Below, in pieces: positions 12,035 to 20,692 of a stretch of DNA of 64,000 nucleotides. Below the pieces are notes generated by a model, which did not search any database, had not been told where the DNA came from, and was given only the letters and a program-made list of their open reading frames with translations. The position numbers and the translations under genes are program-made. Origin of the DNA: Ixodes scapularis (taxonomy: Eukaryota; Arthropoda; Arachnida; Ixodida; Ixodidae); contig NW_024609846.1 in the NCBI RefSeq assembly GCF_016920785.2, positions 77,323,816 to 77,387,815 of the forward strand, given 5' to 3'. Each line of letters opens with the position of its first letter. The stretch's first letter is position 1.

Positions 12035-12245
12035 TTGGGTACTTGTGCTGTACAAGTCGCCCCCCCCCCTTCTCCCAAGTAACTAAATATGGTTACTCGA
12101 TGCTTTATCAAAATGTAACGAAAATGCGTTCCCCGTTCCTGTTCTTAAAAAGTAACTAGGCCTTTACATGATTACATAACAAGTATAGTTACAAGCATTG
12201 CGTTACTTGCAACGCGCTCTGTGTTACTTGCAACACGTTCTGTGT
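12035..12245. mobile_element. hAT-family end (opposite end of the GTAAC family)
   Basis: It begins TGTACAAGT, followed by AAGTAACTAAATATGGTTACTCG, AAAAAGTAACTA, and repeated GCGTTACTTGCAACGCG words. It aligns in order with the right end of copy A (18430-18642). Together with the left end at 8872 it could bound one 3.4-kb element containing later insertions, or be a solo fragment. Confidence 0.5.
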
Positions 12246-14056
12246 CTGGACAGAACACGGACTGCACATCTCCTACGTTTCATTATTTCGTAAGGTTTAC
12301 AATACACCAGCGTGCTCACCTCAAAACAGCTCTCTCTTTCTTTACCTGCGGCGATTTCTCGTCCCCAAAAAACGTTCGACTCGGAACGCGTGCCGCCACA
12401 GCGGTCACACACACTTGACACCACTCAAAAGACATCCGTCGAACACTAGAAGCCTTCCGCACACAGCTAACAGGGCGATTCATTTTTCATCCGCACACGA
12501 GCAGCCCGAAAAGTACCCACAAACAAACACGCACAGACACACACGCACCCATACTGACAGACTGAAAGATGGCGCGCGCTTTCGGGACCGCGGCGTGTCC
12601 TGCTGCCATTGTCGTCGTACCCCGCCGTCACCTGTGTGAGAGTGGCCGTCGTGCGAGTCGCCCTAACCGCGTCTCCATTGTTGTGGACCCCGGTCAGGGG
12701 CTCGAAGCAACAAAAACTTCTTAAAGGGGAAAAAAAATAAAAAGAGCTGTCGACCAGCCCCCTGCTTGTCAAGACTGTCCACCTTGCCGTTCGTATGCGA
12801 ACGAAGCTACTTAAACGCTACTCAACTCCCCTGTTTTCGTCTCTTGTTTCTTCTCCTTGCGTGCTTTTGTGCGTATAAACCTGAATAGATAAGAAGCCAG
12901 AGATAGAGAAAGAAGTGAAGATAGAAAAGAAAGCGATACGGAAACCATGTTGTTATGAACAAGAAAAGGAAAATGGGCTAGGCCAACAAATATTAAAATG
13001 AAGCAAATTAAAGCGCCCAAGCAGCACACATGTCCTATGAACATGCATGGGACGTCCCTGGATTGTTAGGATATCCTAAATACATTCCCTGGACTAGGTG
13101 TGCTACTAGGGCAGTCTTCCCTTGTCTGTTGAGACGGAAGTTGAAAAAGAGCTTCATGGAGACCTTACGGTGGTAACCAACTTCTTAGTATAATCAATGA
13201 GAGTTTAAGAAACGCAGAGCCTGGTGCGTGTCCTATTATTGGTCTGTAGTCAATAAAATTGCGGCCATTCATCGATAAGTACTCCGAAGAACAAATCAAA
13301 CAACAAAAAGCTAGGCTTTCCGTTGTTTATGCTGTCAGTGATGATTGCGTGGCTCGGCTGACATTCGTAGTGAAATGTTGGCTGCTAGTCTCCTCTGACG
13401 CCTCTATTCTATGTTTCATAAGTGCACAACGCTGTCAAAGCTGCTCGCGCGAGCATGGGATTTGATCTCACGGATAATTTGCACGCGTTCTCGCGTAAAC
13501 CAAATCATAGACGAAGCCAGGCGCTCGCGCCAGTATCTTTGACAGGGTTGTATGCTGAGTGTAAAAGAGAGTATAGACTAGGGTTCCTTCATGTGCGCTT
13601 TGCTTAGGGTGGTGGCATCTCGCCATTTTGTCACACACGTTTATTTTTATTTTTGGTTCAGAAGCGCGTGAAAGAGCGTGTCCCTGCACGCGCTTGTGGC
13701 GCTGACTATGCTATGGCGACATTTTGTTTTCAACGATTTCTTTATATTTTCCCCGTGAGCGCGTGCTGTCGGCATGTGGTACTACAAAGGGTGGCATCAC
13801 CCTAAACAGAAGGACATTGAGGCACCCTAGTATAGACAATTGAAGCCTTCGAGGCTCACTTCGTGTTTTAAAATATTTGAATGAACAGGTGGCGCGTACG
13901 CGACATCAGCGCTTTCTTAAGTTGCACTGATACAATTAAGTTAGTGCCGAGAACAAACTTTCGGCGCCATAGACTGGTGGATTGCATAGGCAGATTCTAC
14001 CACGCTGTTGCAAGTAGCTTTTTTTTTATAATAACCTTTAGCACCTAGCAGAGCTG
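12246..14056. other. No recognised gene
   Basis: Short overlapping open frames only, including a GC-rich patch at 12540-12700 with no recognisable motif. No RNA gene or clear repeat boundary is seen. Confidence 0.5.
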
Positions 14057-14340
14057 CACTCTTAAAAAATCCCGTGTGTCTACTTTCCCGCACAACACTC
14101 AGAGAGCCAATCACCGCAACTTACGCAAACAGCTCAGCGAATGACGATGCCGAAATATATGTTTAGACCAAAAAAACGCAGTCGGAGTTGCTAGCGGTTG
14201 TACTGCAACTCCGACTGCGCTTTTTTGGTCTAAACATATATTTCGGCATTGTCATTCGCTGAGCTGCCTGCGTAAGTTGCGGCGATTGGCTCTCTGAGTG
14301 TTGGGCGGAAAAGTAGACACACGGGCTTTTTTTTAGAGTG
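14057..14340. mobile_element. Fold-back MITE, about 130-bp arms
   Basis: The element runs from CACTCTTAAAAAATCCCGTGTG to its near-perfect inverse CACACGGGCTTTTTTTTAGAGTG. The arms pair through CAGAGAGCCAATC, AACTTACG and the block ATGCCGAAATATATGTTTAGACC, ending at GCAGTCGGAGTTG around a small central spacer (about 14191-14205). The DNA could fold into one 280-base hairpin. No coding region. TIRs beginning CACTCT resemble those of the element at 29161. Confidence 0.85.
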
Positions 14341-14927
14341 ACGACATAAGACTATTTCGAAAAATCCTAGCATGCGACACTGCACGCGTTTCATTATGGG
14401 ACATCTTCGGCCGTCCAGAAGAGAGGCATGGTTTCAATTTCGATTGCCCCGTTGGTGAAGTAGTGCATCTCAGTACTGCATAAAAATAAAGTCAGTGATC
14501 TCTTGCATTGTATCCATCCTTCTTCGTGAGAGCCCCCTTTGAAATACGGACCTCCAGCGACCGTAAGGGCCTACCTGACTTAGCGAGGAGTAGGAGCACG
14601 GCCGGCCGCATCCCATAACTTTTTGAAAGCCTTGCTATATAAAACTCTAGAAAGCAGCATGACCCTTCCGGGTCAAGAATCACTGATCGACCCAGTACAA
14701 TTTTTCGTCTTCCTTTTTTTACCTTGTGCACAAAGGTCGGTACGACGGAATCCCCCAAAAATGTGACCTAGCATTGCAGAGCGTCCAGTATTACAAATTT
14801 ATGTAAAGACACATATTCGAAAATGCGTGCGTTGTGTTTGATCGAGACGGATGTGGTCGTGAATTGAAATTCGCAAATCGAAACCGAAACCGTGATCGTT
14901 GGGCTATGGTTAGTAATGTAATTAAAT

Positions 14928-14976
14928 GCAAAGGTGCAAGCGAGCTGAACAAGAATGACGAAAATAATCCCTGAAG
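14928..14976 (-). repeat. SINE 3'-region fragment
   Basis: GCAAAGGTGCAAGCGAGCTG followed by ...AATGACGAAAATAATCCCTGA matches 40026-40075, the tail side of the minus-strand SINE at 40021-40225. Only about 50 bases remain. Confidence 0.6.
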
Positions 14977-15045
14977 AACATCATTGGGTTCCCTGCTTTG
15001 CGCGGGACTACGCGGCTAGGATCATTTCGATTTTGCGAGAGGTCT

Positions 15046-15177
15046 GTTAATGGCACGACACACAGTTGCTTATTCGTCCTATTGACTGTGTTGTGCTATT
15101 AACTGTGTAGAGTTAACAGCACGACAAACAGTTGTTTGTTCGTGCTCTTAACGGTGTTGCGATTTTAACACGAACAT
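15046..15177. repeat. Two tandem palindromic units of 66 bases
   Basis: Two similar units begin GTTAATGGCACGACA (15046) and GTTAACAGCACGACA (15112). The second is itself an imperfect palindrome (GTTAACAGCACGA..TCGTGCTCTTAAC). This could be a compact MITE dimer. No coding region. Confidence 0.55.
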
Positions 15178-15391
15178 GCATATGCATTACCTACAAGCTT
15201 GCGGGTGCAACATTTCAAAACACTCTTTAGTGGGCGTGCTGAACGAGCGTAGACACAATAGAAATCTACCAGGATGTAATGCTTGTCCGATTGCAAGCCG
15301 AGCACTCTGGCAACGCTTCCTCCCACGCTCTGTGGTGAGCGAAGGTTTCCTGCATGGCGAGTCAAGTTTTGAAAGTTTGCGCCTTTAAAAT

Positions 15392-15424
15392 AAATACCTC
15401 AACAAGGCTCTCGTTGAGGTATTT
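15392..15424. repeat. 12-bp hairpin
   Basis: AAATACCTCAAC (15392-15403) pairs exactly with GTTGAGGTATTT (15413-15424) across a 9-base loop. Confidence 0.75.
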
Positions 15425-15760
15425 AAATTGTCAACTGTGTGGCTTGATCTTTTGGCCCCCGACAAAGGCCATGACATCTCATATGAATCGACAAGAGTGC
15501 GTCGGCCCCTGTGCCCAATAGAATTTTTAGTGGACACTAACTGGAATAGGACAGGTAGACATGTCCACGTTACTCCCAAAAAAGTAACTAAATACCATTA
15601 CTCGTTACTCGCTAAAAAGTAACTAAGTACGTTACTCGTTACCGATTCTCAAAAAGAACGCGTGAGTTACCTCAAAAGTAACGAGTTACTTCTCACGTTA
15701 CTTTGACGACCAAATACAGAACTCTTTTTGTTTCATGGTTTTATTGTTTTCTTCTTAGTA

Positions 15761-15915
15761 GTGGTTGCACTTAAGCAGTAGCTGCCTCTCGAAGTTTTCA
15801 TCGGTCATGTTGACCCGCTTCCTTGACAGTACATCTCTGGCTACGCTGAAGAGTCCTTCTACCGACACGCTCTAAGAACCGGCAGTGTTGTGCTTCAGCA
15901 AGAGCTGGTGGATCC
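15761..15915 (-). pseudogene. hAT transposase C-terminal dimerisation domain, remnant (copy A)
   Basis: Reading the minus strand, one frame gives LLLKHNTAGS, a stop, then SVSVEGLFSVARDVLSRKR and MTDENFERQLLLKC. This is the layout of the hAT dimerisation domain (Dimer_Tnp_hAT): a KxNxA stretch, an S.xVERxFS signature and a final DENFExLLLLK helix. In copy A the arginine of VER is glycine and one in-frame stop interrupts the domain. No DDE core is visible upstream because the LINE was inserted there. It is a clear pseudogene and cannot make a working transposase. Confidence 0.85.
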
Positions 15916-15992
15916 GGGATTCCCCTCTCTCTTGTGTTCTCTCTACTTCTAAAGTTCGAAGTTGACAATGGATTATGTGCCCTCCCGTGTTG

Positions 15993-16294
15993 GCAACCTC
16001 CAGGTTTATCCCTGATGTGGACGATAAGGACCAGGGGCCGCCGGCAGAGCTTAGAGTAAGACCCACAGATGGGGAGCTATCAAGAGCGGCACGGAGGGTC
16101 GACGCAAAGACTGCAATGGGAAGAGACGAAATCCCCATGTCACTTATTCAGGGTCTGGGACCTAGAATGCGAGCCTTGGTGGCAAAAAACCTCACAGAGA
16201 TCCTCGCGGATGCCCAAATACCGGAGACATGGAAAGAAACAAGAATGAAGCTATTGTACAAGGGAAAAGGCGAAAAGGCTGATCTCGGTAACTA
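15993..16294 (+). pseudogene. Reverse transcriptase, N-terminal piece (before frameshift)
   Basis: This frame gives the segment that precedes RT motif 1 in tick-type LINEs: AARRVDAKTAMGRDEIP, then ALVAKNLTEILADAQIPETWK and LLYKGKGEKADLGNY. The next expected residues (RPITxTS before the YR of the RT fingers) are missing and replaced by unrelated sequence at 16295-16346. That replacement shifts the frame by one, so the frame continues in phase at about 16347 as the main RT frame. The ATG at 15975 is not a native start. Confidence 0.8.
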
Positions 16295-16340
16295 CCACGA
16301 TCCAAATAGGCCCTCAACGGCAGACGGAGAATGTACATCA
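16295..16340 (+). repeat. 46-bp exact repeat, copy in the LINE
   Basis: Bases 16295-16340 (CCACGATCCAAATAGGCCCT onward) are identical to 19261-19306 over 46 bases and diverge at both edges. Inside the LINE the block sits where about 21 bases coding RPITxTS are expected, giving a net +31 shift that matches the observed phase change. Confidence 0.95.
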
Positions 16341-16346
16341 AGAAAC

Positions 16347-18093
16347 GGTTTTTTACAGAATGTGCACTCAGATTATCAGAACGAGACTGCAGAAATGGGC
16401 CGAGGAAACGGAAGTGCTGGGAGAGCTGCAAAACGGTTTTCGAACAGGAAGATGCATAGAAGACAACCTATTTGTGGTAACACAATGCATCGAAGTGGCA
16501 GTCCAGGAGGTCAGACCACTTTATGCAGCTTTCCTGGACATTTCCAAGGCATACGACACGGTGGACCGGAACATACTCTGGAGTCGACTTCGAGGGCTAG
16601 GAATAAACGAGGCAGATGTGAATCTGCTGCAGGCACTGTATGCTGGGGTCTCAGTGCGGATTGAGTGGGAGGGCCACATGACCAGGCGTCTACCAGTACC
16701 CAGGGGCCTGAGGCAAGGATGTCCACTATCCCCCTTGCTATTTATGTTGTATGTGGCACCGTTGGAGAAAGCGCTGGAGCAGTCGGGTGTGGGCTTCGAC
16801 CTATCATACAGAGTGGAGGGAGCCTGGAAGCGGCAGAGAATACCGGCCCTCATTTACGCCGATGATGCGGTGCTCCTTGCCGGCTCGCCTGAGGACCTCC
16901 AGGTGCTTCTGGACATATGCGGGGAGCTCGCCACGCATTTTAGACTCCGTTTCAACCAGAGGAAGAGTGCGGTCCTAGCCTGGGGAGACCGAGATGGACC
17001 GAATCGGGAACCAGAGGAACAACGGTGGCACCTGCAGGGAGGGAGGTTGACAAGACAAAACACAATCAAATACTTGGGAGTGACCCTGACTGCGGAGCCC
17101 GACTACCTGAAGGTCCATGAACGAGAGAAGAGATTGGGAGCGATAAGGGGGAAAGGAGTCCTGGCGAAGAAGAGCACCTGGACGTTCAACAGGTTCGAGG
17201 TGGTGAGGGGTCTATGGAAGATGGCCATCGTTCCGGGACTCACGTACGCAAATGGCGTACTCGTCCTCTCATCGCAAACAAGGGCCTTCCTGGAGAGAAG
17301 ACAGAGGGATGCGGGAAGAATGGCCTTGGCAGTTTCAAGAACAGCACCCAACGAGGGTGTCCAGGGGGACTTGGGCTGGTCGTCCTTCGAGGTCAGAGAA
17401 GCCAGCGCCAAGGCACTGTACGAGAGGAGAGTGCACAGACTCCCGGATGGGAATTGCGCCCACCGCACCCTGCGCTACATGATATACCAGGGAAGAGGCA
17501 CCAAATGGATGCACCGCCTCCGAAGGCTGCGGGACTGCTATGGTTTCGAACCGATCTGTCTGGAGTCAGCGGGCGAGAGCCGGGAGGGCCCAGCGGCAAT
17601 CAGAAAGGGCATCCGAGCAGTGGAGACGGAGAGATGGAGAGCGGGAGCGGCGGCGAAGCCGTCCCTCGCGATGTACTGCGCGGAGAAGGAGGCCATAGGG
17701 AAAGAGCCCTGGTACGACAACTCGACAGGCAGTGGACTCCTCGCAGAGGCCCGCATGGGCACATTACGGACCCGGGTGTGGAGGGCCAGGTTCACGGAGG
17801 GACAGGAGAGGACGTGCACACTCTGCGGGCAGACCGACGAGACGATGGAGCACCTAGTGCTGCAGTGCCGGCACATTGTACCGGTCCCAAGTACAGAGGT
17901 GCTACCTGTAGCACTCGGTTTCCGAATCGGTGCAGAACAAGGAGAGGAAGAACAAAAGAACGTTCGATCGGCGGTAGACGTGACGAAGAGGCGGCTGGAG
18001 GTCTGGTGGAGGGAGACGCATCGGCGGAGGGAATGCAACCGATCAGCGGAACATCAAGCGGAAGCGGAAGTCGCGGGAGGCGCGACAGGCTAG
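16347..18093 (+). pseudogene. Reverse transcriptase, catalytic part and C-terminal zinc knuckle
   Basis: A long open frame (577 codons from the ATG at 16360). RT motifs appear in order: NGFRTGR near residue 25, FLDISKAYDTVD near 58-69 with the first catalytic Asp, GLRQGCPLSPLLF near 117-128, and IYADDAVLL near 165-173 with the paired Asp. A thumb-like KYLGVTL follows. Near residue 486 a CX2CX8HX4C knuckle (CTLCGQTDETMEHLVLQC) marks the C-terminus typical of this LINE group. No RNase H is seen. The catalytic residues are intact, so decay is mainly the upstream frameshift and 5' truncation. The first ATG is internal and not a true start. Confidence 0.9.
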
Positions 18094-18253
18094 ATCCAGT
18101 ACTTGTTGCTGTGGATCACCCGATACAAAGGGAAGAGCCGCAGACTCCAATCCAATCCAATCCAATCCAATCCGTACTCGGTTCTAGAAAGTTCAACCAA
18201 CGAACCTTATTATGTTCGCTGGGTGAAGGACATTCCCAGCTGTAGAGTTCAGT

Positions 18254-18324
18254 ACAGCAACGTTTATCGCTGGACACGCCAGTTAAACTGTTCGACTAAT
18301 GTGTCCAGCGATATACGTTGCTGT
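18254..18324. repeat. 24-bp inverted repeat within hAT copy A
   Basis: ACAGCAACGTTTATCGCTGGACAC (18254-18277) pairs with 18301-18324 with one mismatch, around a 23-base loop. Part of the left arm is also present in copy B near 55450, so the hairpin belongs to the element. Confidence 0.8.
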
Positions 18325-18878
18325 GCTATCATACTGTTGACTTGCTTTTTGGGTTGCCCTCCTACCGTTCTCGCAATAGACGCATAATCAGTTTAGAATA
18401 AAAAAAAGACCGTTTAAAGGTTGTTGTACACGTTACTACTCAAAAGTAACGAGATACCGTTACTCGTTACTTTTTGGTTTTAAAAGTGACTAAGTACTTT
18501 ACTCGTTACTTGGCTTGAAACGTAACTAAGTACGTTACTCGTTCCTTTTCTAAGAAAGTAACTAAATACGCTACCCGTTATCGAAACTAGTAACTAGGTA
18601 GAAGTATGACTCGTTACTTGTAACGCGTTACGTACATGTCTGGGGACGGGTATCGATGCACCGTCTTATCCCCGGACGAACGAGAGATCGTTGAGTATGA
18701 ACGGAATAATTTCTTGAGTTCACACGGTACTTCTGCGTCGCGCTATGTTTTCACAGTTCTACTGTTGTGCGCGACAGCCCCTGTCAGTAGCTTTGCGCTG
18801 CTGTCCACAGTGTGCGGTAGCGCGTTTAGCGTCGAGGCGTCCTTTTGTTATGAACTATATGCAAGCCGTGCATGACAG

Positions 18879-19011
18879 TAGAGAGTTTTAGTGGATCGTT
18901 CCCATGACTCCGATAACACTATCCGATACTCCGCCACCGCCTCTCTTGTGCATGCATAGTATCGTTATCGGGGCTATCGGAGGTATCGAAACGATTTACT
19001 AAAACTCTCTA
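18879..19011. mobile_element. Short fold-back MITE (TAGAGAGTTTTAGT ends)
   Basis: The ends TAGAGAGTTTTAGT and ACTAAAACTCTCTA are exact inverses, and the arms continue as GGATCGTT..CGATAACACTATC against GATAC.ATCG..AACGATT. TA at each outer edge may be the target duplication. A similar GAGTTTTAGGG end bounds the element at 56333. Confidence 0.75.
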
Positions 19012-19260
19012 GTATTTCTGTGCGTGTGACAACCTTGCGGCGGGTATGCGCTAGCAAAGCATATGACCGTTCGAGCTGTGTCTTGTGAACTGCCACCAGC
19101 CTTCTGTGAACTAAAGTAATGGCAGCGTCACGCGTGTGTGCATGGCTCAGTGAGATCGGTATGTTAAAGTTTGCCTAGCCGCAATAAATGAATATTTAGG
19201 TAACCAAGTGGCGGCGTTAACATTCAGGAGCACTGTGCATCTAGTAACTGTCATCATGTT

Positions 19261-19306
19261 CCACGATCCAAATAGGCCCTCAACGGCAGACGGAGAATGT
19301 ACATCA
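19261..19306 (+). repeat. 46-bp exact repeat, second copy
   Basis: Identical over 46 bases to 16295-16340. The surroundings are not LINE-like: the left neighbour is ATCATGTT, the right is TCGAAAACATG. It may be the source, or another recipient, of the patch in the LINE. Confidence 0.95.
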
Positions 19307-19899
19307 TCGAAAACATGAAAAAACAATGCACATACTCTACTCGAACCGTTTCTAACACCTCCGTGCTGCTGACGCTTTACTAAATTTCTGGGTGCGTCTG
19401 GGTCTGATACGATCAACTAAAAGGTTTTGCACCGATTACGCTTTGATGTTGCTTTTACAAGGTCATACCACCATCGAATGGGCAAGACATATTTTTCACT
19501 CTGTCGAACTTGCCAAATGACGGAATGCATATATAAAAAAACTTCCTTGTGTTTATATGATCTACATTCGTAAACGCGAAGCCATAATGACATATATAAA
19601 AGATGTGAAAATTTGGTGTTCACAATTCGATATATATTTTTCCCCCATGGGTAAGTAAGCACCCAGGTCAGCCAAGACGACGAAAGCACCCTGGATTTTC
19701 CTTCACGACAGAGACACGCTTTTAAGGCAGTGAAGCTTACGAACCAGAATAACTTTACCTACCTAACCTAAACAAACATACAGTGTTTTTTTTTTGTTTT
19801 TTTTAAGCCTTACAGTTTTATTTTAAAAACGCCGCGAAAGCTATACACTTACGCGGTTTGTGCAGGTCAGTTATACGGCCATGGGGACAGGGTATAAGG

Positions 19900-20482
19900 G
19901 GTTAATTGTAACTATCGGTCGGCTAATAAAGTATAGTTTGTTCATTATCTTTTTAATTAGTGAATATATACATATGGTTCCAATAAGAAACTTGCTAGGC
20001 AACATCTAAAACCACAAAATCAACTCTTTTTAGGAAAATATAAAACAGGGGCAGCATTTTAGGGCGTTCTGAAAAAAAGCTCAATTTAGATGCGTTTCTA
20101 GGTTTCGGTTCATTATCGTACCACATCTTCGCGCCCGCGGTCCAGTTCCCCTGTAGTCGCGTCGCAAAGTTACCCCCTGGCCTTCCTCGTAGGTTGGAGG
20201 GAATTGGGGCGCACGTGTGTTGCCCGTTTCAGTCACTAGGGAGCAGAACCGCAGGCGCAGAGATGTACTCCAATGAGATAAAACCAAGAAACGCGTCCAA
20301 ATAGAGCGTTTTTCCGGAACGCCGTAAAAAGCTGCCCCTGCGTTATATCATTCTAAAAAAAAAAAGTTGATTTCGTGGTTTTCGATGACCCTCAGCAAGT
20401 TTCTAATTGGATCCATATATCTGTCTTCACTAATTAAAGGTTAATTAACAAATTTTACTTCATTAGGCGATTGATCGTTTAA
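19900..20482. mobile_element. Fold-back element, about 200-bp arms
   Basis: The left arm starts near TTAATTGTAACTATCGGTCGGCTAATAAAG and the right arm ends as the imperfect inverse (CATTAGGCGATTGATCG). Arms also share TTTTTAATTAGTGAA, CCAATAAGAAACTTGCT, AAAACCACAAAATCAAC and CAGGGGCAGC. A GC-rich centre (about 20105-20280) forms the loop. No coding region. The arms differ by many substitutions, so it is an old copy. Confidence 0.75.
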
Positions 20483-20529
20483 AAAAAAAATTGGGTTGTG
20501 TGTGTGTTTATACAGCCTAGAACTTGGTC

Positions 20530-20692
20530 TGCTTCACAGGGGCGACGAGTCTCCCAGCTGTAGATGAGAAATTTAGCCAGTGCGGTACAACCGCTAGCCT
20601 GGGGTCTTTAACGTGCACCACGCAGTAGTGATACACGACCGCACGCCGGTACGATGCTCATCCGTATTGAAACGGGCAGGGGTGGGGCTGAT
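20530..20692 (-). repeat. Dispersed repeat, copy 2
   Basis: Reverse-complement relative of 120-285, sharing CCTGGGGTCTTTAACGTGCA, CCGGTACGATGCTCATCCGTATTG and GAAACGGGCAGGG. Copy 2 lies just beyond the fold-back element, with no other feature between. The family is not assigned. Confidence 0.75.

Larger units (their letters stand above)
15975..18175 (+). mobile_element. Non-LTR retrotransposon (LINE), 5'-truncated
   Basis: A reverse-transcriptase-bearing element inserted in hAT copy A. It lacks ORF1 and the endonuclease, as expected of 5' truncation. The RT frame ends at 18093, then about 50 bases of 3' UTR and a (TCCAA)n tail at 18146-18173. The frame has no RNase H domain after the RT and ends with a CCHC knuckle. 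Base composition is GC-richer than the flanks. The exact 5' junction lies somewhere in 15965-16010. It fits a CR1/Jockey/L2-like group; I cannot place the clade more finely. Confidence 0.85.
15556..18642 (-). mobile_element. hAT-family relic (copy A), split by a LINE
   Basis: Both outer parts align with the element at 54886-55773: 15556-15968 with its left half and about 18195-18642 with its right half. The ends read AGACATGTCCACGTTAC and GTTACGTACATGTCT, and the subterminal regions are filled with GTAACTAAGTA/CGTTACTCGTTAC words. A transposase remnant lies on the minus strand in the left half. Flanks AGGACAGG and GGGACGGG share 6 of 8 bases and may be a worn 8-bp target duplication, the hAT length. 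About 2.2 kb in the middle is an inserted non-LTR retrotransposon. The hAT assignment rests on the protein motif in the separate entry. Confidence 0.8.

Noticed and set aside
15872..16138. 88-codon minus-strand frame as one protein
   Set aside because: It joins the LINE antisense strand to the hAT remnant across the insertion point; only the last part (HQLLLKHNTAGS) is meaningful.
17214..18245. 343-codon second frame within the LINE
   Set aside because: It is a shadow of the RT frame in another phase; the RT motifs are all in the frame of 16360-18093.
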